Assembly (NCBI RefSeq): GCF_028765165.1 | Contig: NZ_JARADB010000002.1 | Location: 186,001 to 250,000 of the forward strand | Direction: 5' to 3' | Origin: Paenibacillus sp. MAHUQ-63 | GTDB taxonomy: Bacteria; Bacillota; Bacilli; Paenibacillales; NBRC-103111 | Length of the DNA stretch: 64,000 bases | Shown here: piece by piece, positions 9,391-17,817 of the stretch | Layout: every line of letters starts with the position of its first letter | How positions within the stretch are numbered: position 1 is the stretch's first letter | The notes under the pieces: model-generated | The model's input: the letters and a program-made list of their open reading frames with translations, nothing else | Told to the model about the DNA's origin: nothing | Databases searched by the model: none | Translations under genes and position numbers: made by a program

Positions 9391-9425
9391 AGAGTCTTGC
9401 ACAGGGATGCAAGGCTCTTCTTATT
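9391..9425 (+). terminator. Intrinsic terminator after the sulfatase gene
   Basis: Arms AGAGTCTTGCA (9391-9401) and TGCAAGGCTCT (9408-9418) pair with one G-U, followed by TTCTTATTT. It closes the sulfatase operon. From here to 9591 I see only an AT-rich stretch with an imperfect ATAGGT/ACCTAT dyad around 9446-9470. Confidence 0.75.
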
Positions 9426-9591
9426 TGGTGTAGAGTAGAGAGGAATAGGTATATAGGTGTTACCTATAAGGTCTATATCGATCATATATTAGACGAATAA
9501 AGCTTAGTTGTCTTATTATGTACTAATATTCATCCCGCGGCAGCGGCTGCAATATGAATTGTACATTACATCATAAGTGAGGACTGAAAGC

Positions 9592-10551
9592 ATGAACACT
9601 GTTGCAAAAGTAAGTAGTTTTGTAGGAAGAACATTTTCGGTGTGGGTGATCGTTTTCGCATGTCTGGGATTTTTCTTCCCTCAGGTATTTATACCGCTAA
9701 AGGGTTATATCTCGATTTTTCTAGGCATCGTCATGTTCGGGATGGGGCTTACGCTGTCATCCGCTGATTTCCGTGAAGTATTCCGCCGTCCGCTTGAAGT
9801 GTTAATCGGCGTTGTCGGCCATTATATGATTATGCCCCTGCTCGCATACGGGCTGGCCATTTTGTTGAAGCTTCCCCCTGAAATAGCTGTCGGTGTCATT
9901 CTTGTCGGCTGCTGCCCAAGCGGGACTTCCTCCAATGTCATGGCGCTGCTGGCCAAAGGGGATGTCGCACTTGGCGTTTCCATCGCTTCCGTTTCCACGT
10001 TGATCGCACCTCTGGCAACGCCTGCGTTAATCAGCTTGCTGGCAGGCCGCTGGATGCCGATTGACGGCGGAGCTCTTATTAAAGACATTTTGATGGTTGT
10101 TATTTTCCCAATTATTCTTGGTGTTATCGTCAAAAGCTTGTTTAAAAAGCAGGCGGAAGCAAGTGTGCTTGCACTTCCGCTCGTTTCCACCGTGGCGATT
10201 GTCATTATCGTCGCAATCGTAGTTGGCGGCAGCAAAGCCAAAATTGTGGAAAGCGGATTGCTCATTTTTGCGGTCGTTATTTTGCACAATGGTCTCGGGT
10301 ATTTGTTGGGGTACTGGTTCGCCAAGCTGTTCCGCATGAATTACAGCAAACGCAAAGCCGTTCTGTTCGAGACAGGCATGCAGAATTCGGGGCTAGGCGC
10401 TGCATTGGCATCGGCTCATTTCAGCCCGATCGCTGCGGTCCCAAGCGCCATCTTCAGCGTATGGCACAACATTTCAGGATCGCTGTTGGCGACCTGGTTT
10501 GCGCGCCGCGCTGAGAAAGCGGAGATGAAGGAAATGAACTCCGCTACGTAG
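9592..10551 (+). CDS. Bile acid:sodium symporter family (BASS) transporter
   Basis: Integral membrane secondary transporter of 319 residues with nine to ten hydrophobic segments, related to Bacillus YocS and to PanS-type transporters. Family marks are MFGMGLTLSSADF, GVILVGCCPSGTSSNVMALLAKGDVALGVSIA (read here as GCCPSGTSSNVMA) and ETGMQNSGLGAALA, the last two being the discontinuous helix regions that bind sodium. I choose ATG 9592, because the upstream in-frame GTG at 9577 lies inside the ribosome binding site AAGTGAGG. Known substrates in this family are organic anions such as pantoate or keto acids; the one here is unknown. An MFS gene follows after 40 bases and could be co-transcribed. 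Confidence 0.9.
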   Translation: MNTVAKVSSFVGRTFSVWVIVFACLGFFFPQVFIPLKGYISIFLGIVMFGMGLTLSSADFREVFRRPLEVLIGVVGHYMIMPLLAYGLAILLKLPPEIAVGVILVGCCPSGTSSNVMALLAKGDVALGVSIASVSTLIAPLATPALISLLAGRWMPIDGGALIKDILMVVIFPIILGVIVKSLFKKQAEASVLALPLVSTVAIVIIVAIVVGGSKAKIVESGLLIFAVVILHNGLGYLLGYWFAKLFRMNYSKRKAVLFETGMQNSGLGAALASAHFSPIAAVPSAIFSVWHNISGSLLATWFARRAEKAEMKEMNSAT

Positions 10552-10591
10552 AACATGTACTGCTTCAGTAGAGTAACCGGGAGGTAGGATC

Positions 10592-11959
10592 ATGACTGTC
10601 AAAGAAACAGCGATGAAACGAAAAGAAATATTGCTTATTACTGCGGTAGCTCTCGGCACTCTGCTGAATCCTCTGAATACGACCATGATTTCGGTCGCTT
10701 TGGCCCGTTTGCAGGAAGATTTCCAGCTTACATTCGCTGATGTATCGTGGCTAATCTCCACTTATTATTTGGCCAGCGCGATCGGACAGCCGCTAATGGG
10801 CAAGTGGAGCGACTTGTTCGGCCGCAAGAAAGTGTTCATGCTGGGGCTGCTGCTCGTCACCTTATCGTCGAGTCTCGCTCCGTTGTCCCCCAGCTTCGGT
10901 TGGCTGATCGGATTTCGGATCATTCAGGCTCTGGGCAGCTCGGCATTGTTCCCATCCGGTATGGGCATGATTCGCAGTCAAATCACGTCCAATCAAGCGA
11001 AGGCGCTCGGCATACTATCGATATTCTCAAGCACTTCCGCGGCATTCGGTCCCTCGCTTGGCGGATTCTTGTTGCATTATGGCGATTGGCCGCTTATTTT
11101 CCTCTGCAACTTTCCTTTCATTATCGGTTCATTCGTGCTCGCCTGGAAACTTTTCCCAAGAGATCCGAAAACGACAGGACGTGCGGCGGATATGGATTGG
11201 TGGGGGGTAGCGTTATTCTCTGCAACGATCTTCATGTGGTTGCTGTTCTTCTTGTCTTTGGCAGACCGGGTAAGTATATGGGAACTCTTGGTTGGGGTAG
11301 GATTGTCAGTCCTGCTGTACCGGTATGAACGCAGGCATAGCAAGCCCTTCATCAATGTTACTTTCTTACGGAATAATATGACGGTCACCCGTATTTACGC
11401 CCAGTTCATTTTGACGAATATAGCCTTCTATTCCATTATGTTCGGTATTCCGTCTTATTTGCAGCGTGTTCAGAAGATGGACCCGCAGCAAACAGGCCTC
11501 GTGATGCTGTCGATCGCCGGCGTCAGCGTATTGGTTACGCCCTTGGTCGCCCGGTGGATCGACCGCTCCGGCTCGAAGCCGCCGCTAATCGCCGGCACAG
11601 CTCTGGTCGTTGGAGGAAGCCTGCTTCTGCTAGTCATCCAGGACCAGGCGAGCGCAGTGACGATCTTCCTGGTGTTATGCGTGCTGGGGATCGCAAACGG
11701 CTTTAATAATTTGGGGATGCAGACAGCGCTCTACCATTTCGTAACGAAAGAAGAAACCGGCATTGCCTCGGGGCTTTTCATGACTTCCCGGTTCATCGGT
11801 ACTATTCTTTCATCCAGTTTACTCGCAGCACTCTTCGGCAAAAACATTACGACCCCTCATCTGCACAGCATGGCATGGACATGTGCGGTCCTTGGATTGC
11901 TAATGCTTGCCCTGACGGCGCGAATGCCAAGCGGGAATGTACACAAAGCGGTTGAATGA
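10592..11959 (+). CDS. MFS transporter, drug:H+ antiporter (DHA2-like)
   Basis: Major facilitator protein of 455 residues. The N-terminal half carries the motif A equivalent GKWSDLFGRKKVFMLG between helices 2 and 3, and helix 1 has the DHA2-like LNTTMISVALARLQEDF. Hydrophobic segments run to the C-terminus; my reading suggests up to 14, the number for the EmrB/QacA group. The start ATG has GGGAGGT upstream. Likely role is export of a drug or metabolite. A strong terminator follows. Confidence 0.87.
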   Translation: MTVKETAMKRKEILLITAVALGTLLNPLNTTMISVALARLQEDFQLTFADVSWLISTYYLASAIGQPLMGKWSDLFGRKKVFMLGLLLVTLSSSLAPLSPSFGWLIGFRIIQALGSSALFPSGMGMIRSQITSNQAKALGILSIFSSTSAAFGPSLGGFLLHYGDWPLIFLCNFPFIIGSFVLAWKLFPRDPKTTGRAADMDWWGVALFSATIFMWLLFFLSLADRVSIWELLVGVGLSVLLYRYERRHSKPFINVTFLRNNMTVTRIYAQFILTNIAFYSIMFGIPSYLQRVQKMDPQQTGLVMLSIAGVSVLVTPLVARWIDRSGSKPPLIAGTALVVGGSLLLLVIQDQASAVTIFLVLCVLGIANGFNNLGMQTALYHFVTKEETGIASGLFMTSRFIGTILSSSLLAALFGKNITTPHLHSMAWTCAVLGLLMLALTARMPSGNVHKAVE

Positions 11960-11980
11960 CAGCAGCATAGAATAGTCAGA

Positions 11981-12024
11981 AACAGGGAGCAGATTGCCGC
12001 GCGGCAGCAGCTCCCTGTTTTTTT
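11981..12024. terminator. Bidirectional terminator between convergent genes
   Basis: Arms AACAGGGAGC (11981-11990) and GCTCCCTGTT (12010-12019) are exact complements, followed by an eight-T run on the plus strand. The hairpin sits between the MFS gene and the convergent kinase gene. The T run reaches the kinase stop codon. Confidence 0.85.
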
Positions 12025-13859
12025 CAATTGGAGATAGGCAGGGTCACTTCAATCCTCGTGCCTTTGTTGATTTCACTTTCAACATGAATGTTCCCGGAGT
12101 GATTCTCGATGATTTTTTTACTCACCATGAAGCCCAATCCGGTTCCTTTTTCTTTGGTCGTATAGAAGGGTTGTCCTAATTTGGAGAGAACTTCCGGAGG
12201 AATTCCGCAGCCTTGGTCGGTAATACGGATCACAATCTCTTGATCATGATCACAAAAGATTTCAATCGTTATTTTACCGCCTTCCGGCATGGACTCGATG
12301 GAATTCTTAATAAAATTGATGAAAACCTGTTTCAATTGGTTTTCATCACAATACAGATGCGTAGCGCCCGGCTTGAATTCAAACGAAAATTGAATATTGT
12401 TAAGGTTCGCTTGCGAATCCAAAAGTGTCATCACCTGGCTTAATAACACCCGGATATCTTTTCTCTCATACTTAATCGATTGCGGTTTGGCAAGGATCAG
12501 CAGTTCGCTTAGAATCAATTCTATCCGTTCGATTTCGGAGGTGATGATATCATAATATTTCTGTTTCTCTCCGAATCCGGATTTCATGAATTGGATGAAC
12601 CCTTTGATGGAGGTGATCGGGTTCCTGATCTCATGGGCGATCCCTGCAGCCAACTGCCCAGCTACCGTTAACTTTTCAGAATTTTGCAGGTGATCTTGGG
12701 CAATTTTCCACTCTGTAATATCCCTGATGGTGACGGACCACCCCAATTGATTCCCTTTACTATCGAGTGTAGGCGAAGCGGTTAAAATGACATTCAAAGC
12801 TTCCCCGTTTTTACGTTTACGGATCGTATCGACGCCGATGATCGGCTGTCCGCCTTTCACTTGTTCACGCAAATGCTTGAACTCGTCGACACGATCAGCA
12901 GGAATGAACGGAAGTTTATGCAATTCGGTGCCAACGACCTCTTCCTTAGACCACCCGAATATATGCTCGAATGCTTTGTTAACGCGTTGAACAACACCAT
13001 CGGAGTTGAATAATAGAATGGCATCCGCATTATTTTCGATAAAAGACTCCAATTGCTCTTTTTTCGTTTGCAGCTCCTCTTCCGCACGCTGGCGATCCGT
13101 GACGTCCCGGCATATGCCAGTGATCCCGATAATCTCACCAGACCGATCTCGAAGCGGGGATAACGTCGCTTCTACCTGGATGAGAACTCCGTCTTTTCGC
13201 TCACGGGTGGTTTTCAAACCCACAACCGTTTCTCCCGCTTTTATATGCTGATGGACGTTGTCTATGGAAGCTTTGAGATGGTCAGGGATAATAGGCAGCT
13301 TCTTGCCTGTAATCTCTTCGGCAGACCATCCGAATAATGTTTTAAATGCAGGATTGACTTTTAAAAGGGTATCCTCTCTATCTATCATCCAGATGGCATC
13401 CGCATTGTTTTCAATGAAGGACTCCAATTGCTCTGTTTTCGCTTGCAGCTCCTCTTCGGCACGCTTGCGATCCGAAATGTCCCGACATATACCTGTGATG
13501 CCGATGATCGTTCCGGCACGATCGCGAAGCGGGGATAACGTGGCGTTCACATGGATGAAACTACCGTCTTTTCGCTGGCGCGTGGTTTCCAAGCCCACAA
13601 CCGTTTCTCCCGCTTTGATCCCTTGATGTATCTTATCCATTGAAGCTTGGAGAAAGTCAGGAATAATGGGCAGTTGCTGCCCCTTTATCTCTCCAGCAGT
13701 CCATCCGAACAGCGTTTCGAACGCAGGATTCACTTTCATAAGGATCCCCTCAATATCGATGATCCAAATGGCGTCCGCATTATTTTCAATAAAAAACTCC
13801 AATTGCTCTGTAGAATATTCGAATGCTTGAGACAATATTTCTGCTTGAGAGAAATCCAA
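12024..13859 (-). CDS. Triple-PAS soluble histidine kinase, sporulation-kinase-like
   Basis: Cytoplasmic sensor kinase of 611 residues with no membrane helix. Three tandem PAS/PAC units of about 125 residues each (roughly 15-135, 140-260, 265-385) all begin 'LE(S/F)FIENNADAI' and, in the first two, share the 'VNPAF.TLFGW' core. The kinase core follows, with H-box LAAGIAHEIRNPITSIKGFIQFM and phospho-accepting His409, N box FINFIKNSIESMPEGG, and G boxes ITDQGCGIPPEVL and TGLGFMVSKKIIENHSG. The H-box is the type seen in Bacillus KinA/KinE-like kinases that feed the Spo0A phosphorelay. No response regulator is adjacent, which supports a phosphorelay role, but this is inference. Confidence 0.9.
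   Translation of the reverse strand: MDFSQAEILSQAFEYSTEQLEFFIENNADAIWIIDIEGILMKVNPAFETLFGWTAGEIKGQQLPIIPDFLQASMDKIHQGIKAGETVVGLETTRQRKDGSFIHVNATLSPLRDRAGTIIGITGICRDISDRKRAEEELQAKTEQLESFIENNADAIWMIDREDTLLKVNPAFKTLFGWSAEEITGKKLPIIPDHLKASIDNVHQHIKAGETVVGLKTTRERKDGVLIQVEATLSPLRDRSGEIIGITGICRDVTDRQRAEEELQTKKEQLESFIENNADAILLFNSDGVVQRVNKAFEHIFGWSKEEVVGTELHKLPFIPADRVDEFKHLREQVKGGQPIIGVDTIRKRKNGEALNVILTASPTLDSKGNQLGWSVTIRDITEWKIAQDHLQNSEKLTVAGQLAAGIAHEIRNPITSIKGFIQFMKSGFGEKQKYYDIITSEIERIELILSELLILAKPQSIKYERKDIRVLLSQVMTLLDSQANLNNIQFSFEFKPGATHLYCDENQLKQVFINFIKNSIESMPEGGKITIEIFCDHDQEIVIRITDQGCGIPPEVLSKLGQPFYTTKEKGTGLGFMVSKKIIENHSGNIHVESEINKGTRIEVTLPISN
13048..13830 (-). repeat. Tandem ~375-bp PAS-encoding direct repeats
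   Basis: The plus-strand string CTCCAATTGCTCT recurs near 13048, 13423 and 13798, that is every 375 bases (125 codons). The first two PAS units stay alike at the DNA level over most of their length, including the stretches around 'GCAGCTCCTCTTC' and 'GAAGCGGGGATAACGT'. This shows internal duplication of PAS units inside the kinase gene. Confidence 0.75.
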
Positions 13860-13987
13860 ACCAGACAGCCCCCTAATCTACACTAGTTTCCTTTAAATGA
13901 ATTGGACAAAAGAAGTGAGATTCCTTTAAATGGACGGATGTGTCATTGTAATCGCCAAATCGCCAACCTATCGTGCAAGCAAGTGAT

Positions 13988-14017
13988 AAAGTAAGTTACA
14001 TCTAGGTAACTTACTTT
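13988..14017. promoter_or_regulatory. Perfect 12-bp inverted repeat, candidate operator
   Basis: Arms AAAGTAAGTTAC (13988-13999) and GTAACTTACTTT (14006-14017) are exact complements around ATCTAG. It lies in the 263-base gap between the divergent kinase and aldo/keto reductase genes, upstream of a promoter for the latter. The GTAAGTTAC-type half site resembles operators of small winged-helix repressors of the HxlR/MarR group; that link is inference and no such regulator is encoded next to it. Confidence 0.5.
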
Positions 14018-14052
14018 CATTCTGGATATTATGTGAGAAATTTTTCACTACT

Positions 14053-14081
14053 TTCATTTAATCATATACGATTGCTATAAT
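14053..14081 (+). promoter_or_regulatory. Sigma-A-like promoter for the aldo/keto reductase pair
   Basis: A consensus TATAAT at 14076-14081 with a weak -35 element TTTCAT at 14053-14058 and 17-base spacing, 42 bases before the start codon at 14123. Confidence 0.5.
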
Positions 14082-14122
14082 AGTAGAGCCTGAAATTGAA
14101 AATATTAGGAGGTAGCACCGAA

Positions 14123-15067
14123 ATGAAATATCGTAAATTAGGGCTTTCCGGATTAAAAGTCAGTGAGATCAGCTTGGGTAGCTGGTTGACTTATGGCGGG
14201 TATGTAGAACGTGAGAATGCGGTCAATTCCATTCATAAAGCTTATGAATTGGGGATTAATTTTTTTGATACAGCGAATGTGTACGAGCGCGGTGAGGCGG
14301 AGAAGGTCGTCGGCGAGGTTCTGAAAGCGTATCCGAGGCACTCCTATGTGCTGGCGACCAAAGTCTTTGGCCAGATGGGCGATGGGCCGAATGACAGGGG
14401 GCTTTCCCGCAAACATATTTTTGAGCAGCTGCATGCGAGCTTAAAACGGTTGGATACGGATTATGTGGATGTATATTACTGCCACCGCTATGATAAAGAA
14501 ACACCGATCGAGGAAACGCTGCGTGCGCTGGACGACCTCGTCACACAAGGCAAAGTGCTCTACGTCGGCGTGAGCGAATGGACGGCAGCCCAAATGGCGC
14601 AGGCTTTGGCTGTGGCCGATAAGTACTTGCTGGATCGAATCATCGTCAATCAGCCTATTTATAACCTTTTCAACCGGTATATCGAGAAAGAAGTGATCCC
14701 GCTTGGCGAGCAGCAAGGAATCGGTCAGGTGGTTTTCTCGCCGTTGGCACAAGGCCTGCTGACAGGGAAATACAAGTCCGTTGCCGATATTCCGCAAGAT
14801 AGCCGGGCGGCGAAGCTGGACAATTTCCGCAAAGGTCTCACAGAAGAGAACATCGCGAAAGTGAATCGGCTTGAAGCTGTGGCCGCAGAGCTGAACATGT
14901 CCATCGGGAACTTGGCGCTTGCGTGGATTTTGCGTCAGCCTAATGTGGCTAGCGCACTGGTAGGGGCAAGCCGTCCGGAACAGGTGGAAGAGAACGTGAA
15001 AGCCTCTGAGATCACCTTATCCGCTGATGTTCTGGAACGCGTAGAAGCGATAATGACTAATTCGTAA
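14123..15067 (+). CDS. Aldo/keto reductase, Kv-beta/YghZ-like
   Basis: NAD(P)H-dependent oxidoreductase of 314 residues with a TIM-barrel fold. Catalytic tetrad elements are visible: Asp in NFFDTANVY with its Tyr, Lys in VLATKVFG, and His in YYCHRYD. The nucleotide-binding C-terminal part reads VVFSPLAQGLLTGKY and later LVGASRPEQVEENV, as in the Kv-channel beta-like AKR6/AKR14 group. I choose ATG 14123 because AGGAGGT lies 9 bases upstream; an in-frame ATG at 14096 has no such site. A second aldo/keto reductase follows after 23 bases, so both are likely co-transcribed. The physiological substrate is unknown. Confidence 0.92.
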   Translation: MKYRKLGLSGLKVSEISLGSWLTYGGYVERENAVNSIHKAYELGINFFDTANVYERGEAEKVVGEVLKAYPRHSYVLATKVFGQMGDGPNDRGLSRKHIFEQLHASLKRLDTDYVDVYYCHRYDKETPIEETLRALDDLVTQGKVLYVGVSEWTAAQMAQALAVADKYLLDRIIVNQPIYNLFNRYIEKEVIPLGEQQGIGQVVFSPLAQGLLTGKYKSVADIPQDSRAAKLDNFRKGLTEENIAKVNRLEAVAAELNMSIGNLALAWILRQPNVASALVGASRPEQVEENVKASEITLSADVLERVEAIMTNS

Positions 15068-15090
15068 GCTGAAGGAAGGAGTCAGTCATC

Positions 15091-15987
15091 ATGGACAAAC
15101 GGGCTTATGGCAAGACGGGCATGCAGGTTAGTGTTCTGGGCTTCGGAGGCGCAGAGATCGGGTTCTCGGGTGCATCGCCGGACAGCGTGGATAAGCTGCT
15201 GGGCCGTGCGCTCGATGCCGGCCTTAACGTGATCGATACCGCGGAATGCTATAACATTAGCGAAGAGTTAATCGGTCAAGCGGTCTCGCACCGGCGTGAC
15301 GATTACTATTTATTCACCAAATGCGGCCATGCGTCGGGGCTTGAGCTTCCGGACTGGGACCCGAAATTGTTGGAGCTGAGCATCGACCGCAGCTTAAAAC
15401 GCTTGAGAACGGAATACGTAGACGTCATACATCTGCATAGCTGCTCGGAAGCCATCCTTCGGCGCGGTGAGGTGATCGAAGTGCTGCAGCGTGCGAAGGA
15501 ACAAGGGAAGACGCGTTTCATCGGCTACAGCGGCGATCATAAAGCCGGCTTGTATGCGGTTCAATCAGGCGCATTCGATTCGCTGGAAACTTCCATTAAC
15601 ATTGCGGATCAGGAAGCCATCGAATTAACGATTCCTGCAGCCATGCAAGCAGGCATGGGCGTCGTTGTTAAACGGCCGATTGCCAATGCGGCTTGGAAGA
15701 CGGGACAGAGGCCGGATAGCAGCTATCATCATACCTATTGGGACCGGTTGCAGCAGTTGAACTACGATTTTTTGCAAGGTGAGCTGAATGAATCTGTAGC
15801 CACCGCTTTACGATTCACGTTAACGGTACCGGGTGTCCACACCGCCATCGTCGGCACAGCGAATCCTGACCGGTGGTTGGCCAACGCCAAACTGCTTGAA
15901 CAAGGTAATCTGTCTCAAGAAGCTTATCAGGCTATTCGCAGCAGATGGCAAGAGGTTGCCCAGGAAGATTGGATCGGTCAAGGTTAG
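15091..15987 (+). CDS. Aldo/keto reductase
   Basis: Second, distantly related aldo/keto reductase, 298 residues. The N-terminus is MDKRAYGKTGMQVSVLGFGGAEIGF. Catalytic residues lie in NVIDTAECYN (Asp, Tyr), LFTKCGH (Lys) and VIHLHSC (His). The C-terminal cofactor loop AIVGTANPDRWLANAKLL is conserved. AAGGAAGGAG precedes the ATG. It follows another aldo/keto reductase in what looks like a two-gene operon closed by a terminator. Confidence 0.92.
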   Translation: MDKRAYGKTGMQVSVLGFGGAEIGFSGASPDSVDKLLGRALDAGLNVIDTAECYNISEELIGQAVSHRRDDYYLFTKCGHASGLELPDWDPKLLELSIDRSLKRLRTEYVDVIHLHSCSEAILRRGEVIEVLQRAKEQGKTRFIGYSGDHKAGLYAVQSGAFDSLETSINIADQEAIELTIPAAMQAGMGVVVKRPIANAAWKTGQRPDSSYHHTYWDRLQQLNYDFLQGELNESVATALRFTLTVPGVHTAIVGTANPDRWLANAKLLEQGNLSQEAYQAIRSRWQEVAQEDWIGQG

Positions 15988-16001
15988 ACGGCGAATAACA
16001 G

Positions 16002-16025
16002 ACCCGCGTGTTTGCGCGGGTTTTT
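16002..16025 (+). terminator. Intrinsic terminator
   Basis: Arms ACCCGCG (16002-16008) and CGCGGGT (16015-16021) with a six-base loop and five T's. It lies 14 bases after the aldo/keto reductase stop codon. Confidence 0.8.
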
Positions 16026-16060
16026 GATGTGTGGCGAGTAAGGACCGGAGGGGACACGAT

Positions 16061-16576
16061 ATGGCCCAGGAAGTTACGATTCAAGAATATACGCCCAAAT
16101 GGCTGGAAGCGTATGAACAAGAGCACAAGGAGATCCGCCTCGCTTTACAAGACAAAGCCGTTTCTATCGAACATATTGGAAGTACCTCGGTAGTTGGATT
16201 ACCTGCTAAGCCCATCCTGGATATTGCGGTTGGCGTGAATCGGCTTCATGAAGCAGACTCTTGGATAGAACCGTTAAGTAAGCTCGGTTATGAATATGTT
16301 CCGAAACCGGAGTTTCCCAACCGCCGTTTTTTTCGTAAAGGCGAATGGAGAAAAGGGACACATCACCTTCACGTCTATGAGGTATCCGGTGTGGAATGGG
16401 CCCATAACCTGTTATTTCGTGATTACCTTAGAACCCATCCTGACAAATTATTGGAATATGCGAATCTGAAGAAGCAGCTTGCAAGCTTATATTCGGAAGA
16501 TAGAGCGCTTTATACGGAAATGAAAGCACCTTTCATCCAATCCGTCATCGAATTGGCGAAGCAACTCCATTCATAG
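16061..16576 (+). CDS. GrpB-like nucleotidyltransferase-fold protein (UPF0157)
   Basis: A 171-residue protein of the GrpB/UPF0157 family. The conserved core SIEHIGSTSVVGLPAKPILDIAVGV (read here as HIGSTSVVGLPAKPILDI) is the nucleotidyltransferase-like GS..D motif, followed by RRFFRKGEWRKGTHHLHVYE. I choose ATG 16061 over an upstream in-frame ATG at 16031, because GGAGGGG lies at proper distance. Biochemical function is not established for most of this family. It has its own terminator and seems monocistronic. Confidence 0.85.
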   Translation: MAQEVTIQEYTPKWLEAYEQEHKEIRLALQDKAVSIEHIGSTSVVGLPAKPILDIAVGVNRLHEADSWIEPLSKLGYEYVPKPEFPNRRFFRKGEWRKGTHHLHVYEVSGVEWAHNLLFRDYLRTHPDKLLEYANLKKQLASLYSEDRALYTEMKAPFIQSVIELAKQLHS

Positions 16577-16582
16577 AGGCAT

Positions 16583-16612
16583 AAGGCAACCGGCGATATC
16601 GGTTGCCTTTTC
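16583..16612 (+). terminator. Intrinsic terminator after the GrpB-like gene
   Basis: Arms AAGGCAACCG (16583-16592) and CGGTTGCCTT (16600-16609) are exact complements with a seven-base loop, followed by TTT. Confidence 0.8.
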
Positions 16613-16681
16613 GCGTTTTAAACGGGATCTGTTGGGGATGGAGGCATTGCTCTCGGAGGCAACTTCTGCTAAGATAAACTA

Positions 16682-16707
16682 AACTTATTAAAATATTTTA
16701 ATAAGTT
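16682..16707. promoter_or_regulatory. Perfect 26-bp AT-rich palindrome, likely ROK operator
   Basis: The left half AACTTATTAAAAT is followed without spacer by its exact reverse complement. It ends 33 bases before the ROK regulator start codon. Long AT-rich palindromes of this kind are typical operators of ROK/XylR-type repressors, so autoregulation is likely; the next gene, an MFS transporter, may be controlled too. Confidence 0.7.
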
Positions 16708-16740
16708 CGACACGTTTTTTGAAAAGAGGCTCTGATCGAC

Positions 16741-17766
16741 ATGACCAATACGTTTAAAACGCCGAAAGAGATGAGGGAACCGCTGATTTACCGTATCCGC
16801 GCAGGGCTTATCACAATGGGAAGCGCAACGAAAGCAGAACTCAGTCAGCGGTTGGGAATCAGCTTCCCCACGATCAGCAAGTTTATGGCTCAGATGGAGA
16901 AGGACGGAGAAATCCGCTATACAGGCGATGATGATTCCAGCGGAGGCAGAAGAGCCAAACGGTATGCGTACGATCCGGAATACATGTTGGGGTTGGCGGT
17001 TTTTATTGAGAAGAACGAGACGAATTATTCGATATTTAACTGTGTGGGAGAGGTTAAGGAGCAGGGAACGAAGCCAAGTGTCCTTCAGCAAGATGCGGAT
17101 CTGCTGGCGGACCTTATCGAAACGCTGATCGAGAAATATCCAAGGCTTCGTTCCATTGCGATCGGGGTGCCTGGCGCCGTGAACAATGGGAAAATTATTT
17201 TCATCCCGCCGTATCAGCATTTCGTTAACTATGATTTGAAAGAAGAGTTTGAATCCCGGTTTCAAATACCGGTCGTGGTCGAAAACGATATGAATGCCTC
17301 GGTGCTTGGCTATGCGTCGAACTTCGAAATCGAGAACGAATCGCTGATTTATTTGTATTTCGGGCAGAACGGGCCGGGCTCCGGCATTATGATCAATGGC
17401 GATGTCGTGCGAGGCAGCACATCTTTCTCGGGTGAGATATCCTTCGTGCCGCAGTACGATAATCGCTCCTTCGCTCAAGCTCTGCAGAGGGAAGCGGGCG
17501 ATGGCCGGCTTGTCTTGGCCGGAGACAACCAGATCGATGCGGTCGCCCGCTTAGTTGCCGCATTCGCCGCCATCCTTAACCCTAGGGCGGTCGTTTTTTG
17601 CGATGATGAGGTGGATGAAGCGCTTCTGAACAGGATTGCGGACAGAAGTGCAGCCTATATTCCGCGAGAACATTTGCCATTGCTCCTGATGAGCGATTGG
17701 CGGCAGGACTACTTGACCGGTTTGGAGCAATTAGCGCTTAATCTGATGATTACGGATTGTTGCTAG
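16741..17766 (+). CDS. ROK-family transcriptional repressor (XylR/NagC-like)
   Basis: Transcription regulator of 341 residues. The N-terminal winged helix-turn-helix (about 15-70) includes SATKAELSQRLGISFPTISKFMAQMEKDG. The ROK sugar-binding/kinase-like domain follows, with IAIGVPGAVNNG, VVVENDMNASVLGYA and the glycine-rich LYFGQNGPGSGIMINGDVVRG (read as FGQNGPGSGIMI). The ROK zinc-binding cysteine cluster (CxCGxxGC) is not apparent where expected; the protein passes from GEISFVPQYDN straight on, so it seems to lack the zinc site. It stands behind a 26-bp palindrome and upstream of an MFS sugar-type transporter. The likely inducer is a sugar or sugar phosphate. Confidence 0.88.
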   Translation: MTNTFKTPKEMREPLIYRIRAGLITMGSATKAELSQRLGISFPTISKFMAQMEKDGEIRYTGDDDSSGGRRAKRYAYDPEYMLGLAVFIEKNETNYSIFNCVGEVKEQGTKPSVLQQDADLLADLIETLIEKYPRLRSIAIGVPGAVNNGKIIFIPPYQHFVNYDLKEEFESRFQIPVVVENDMNASVLGYASNFEIENESLIYLYFGQNGPGSGIMINGDVVRGSTSFSGEISFVPQYDNRSFAQALQREAGDGRLVLAGDNQIDAVARLVAAFAAILNPRAVVFCDDEVDEALLNRIADRSAAYIPREHLPLLLMSDWRQDYLTGLEQLALNLMITDCC

Positions 17767-17817
17767 AATTCAGATCTTAAGTCCAATCCCAATAAATGTC
17801 TGCGAAGGAGTGTTACA

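Noticed and set aside
16669..17478. 269-codon minus-strand frame over the ROK gene
   Set aside because: No ribosome binding site and no recognisable domain; it overlaps a clear ROK regulator.
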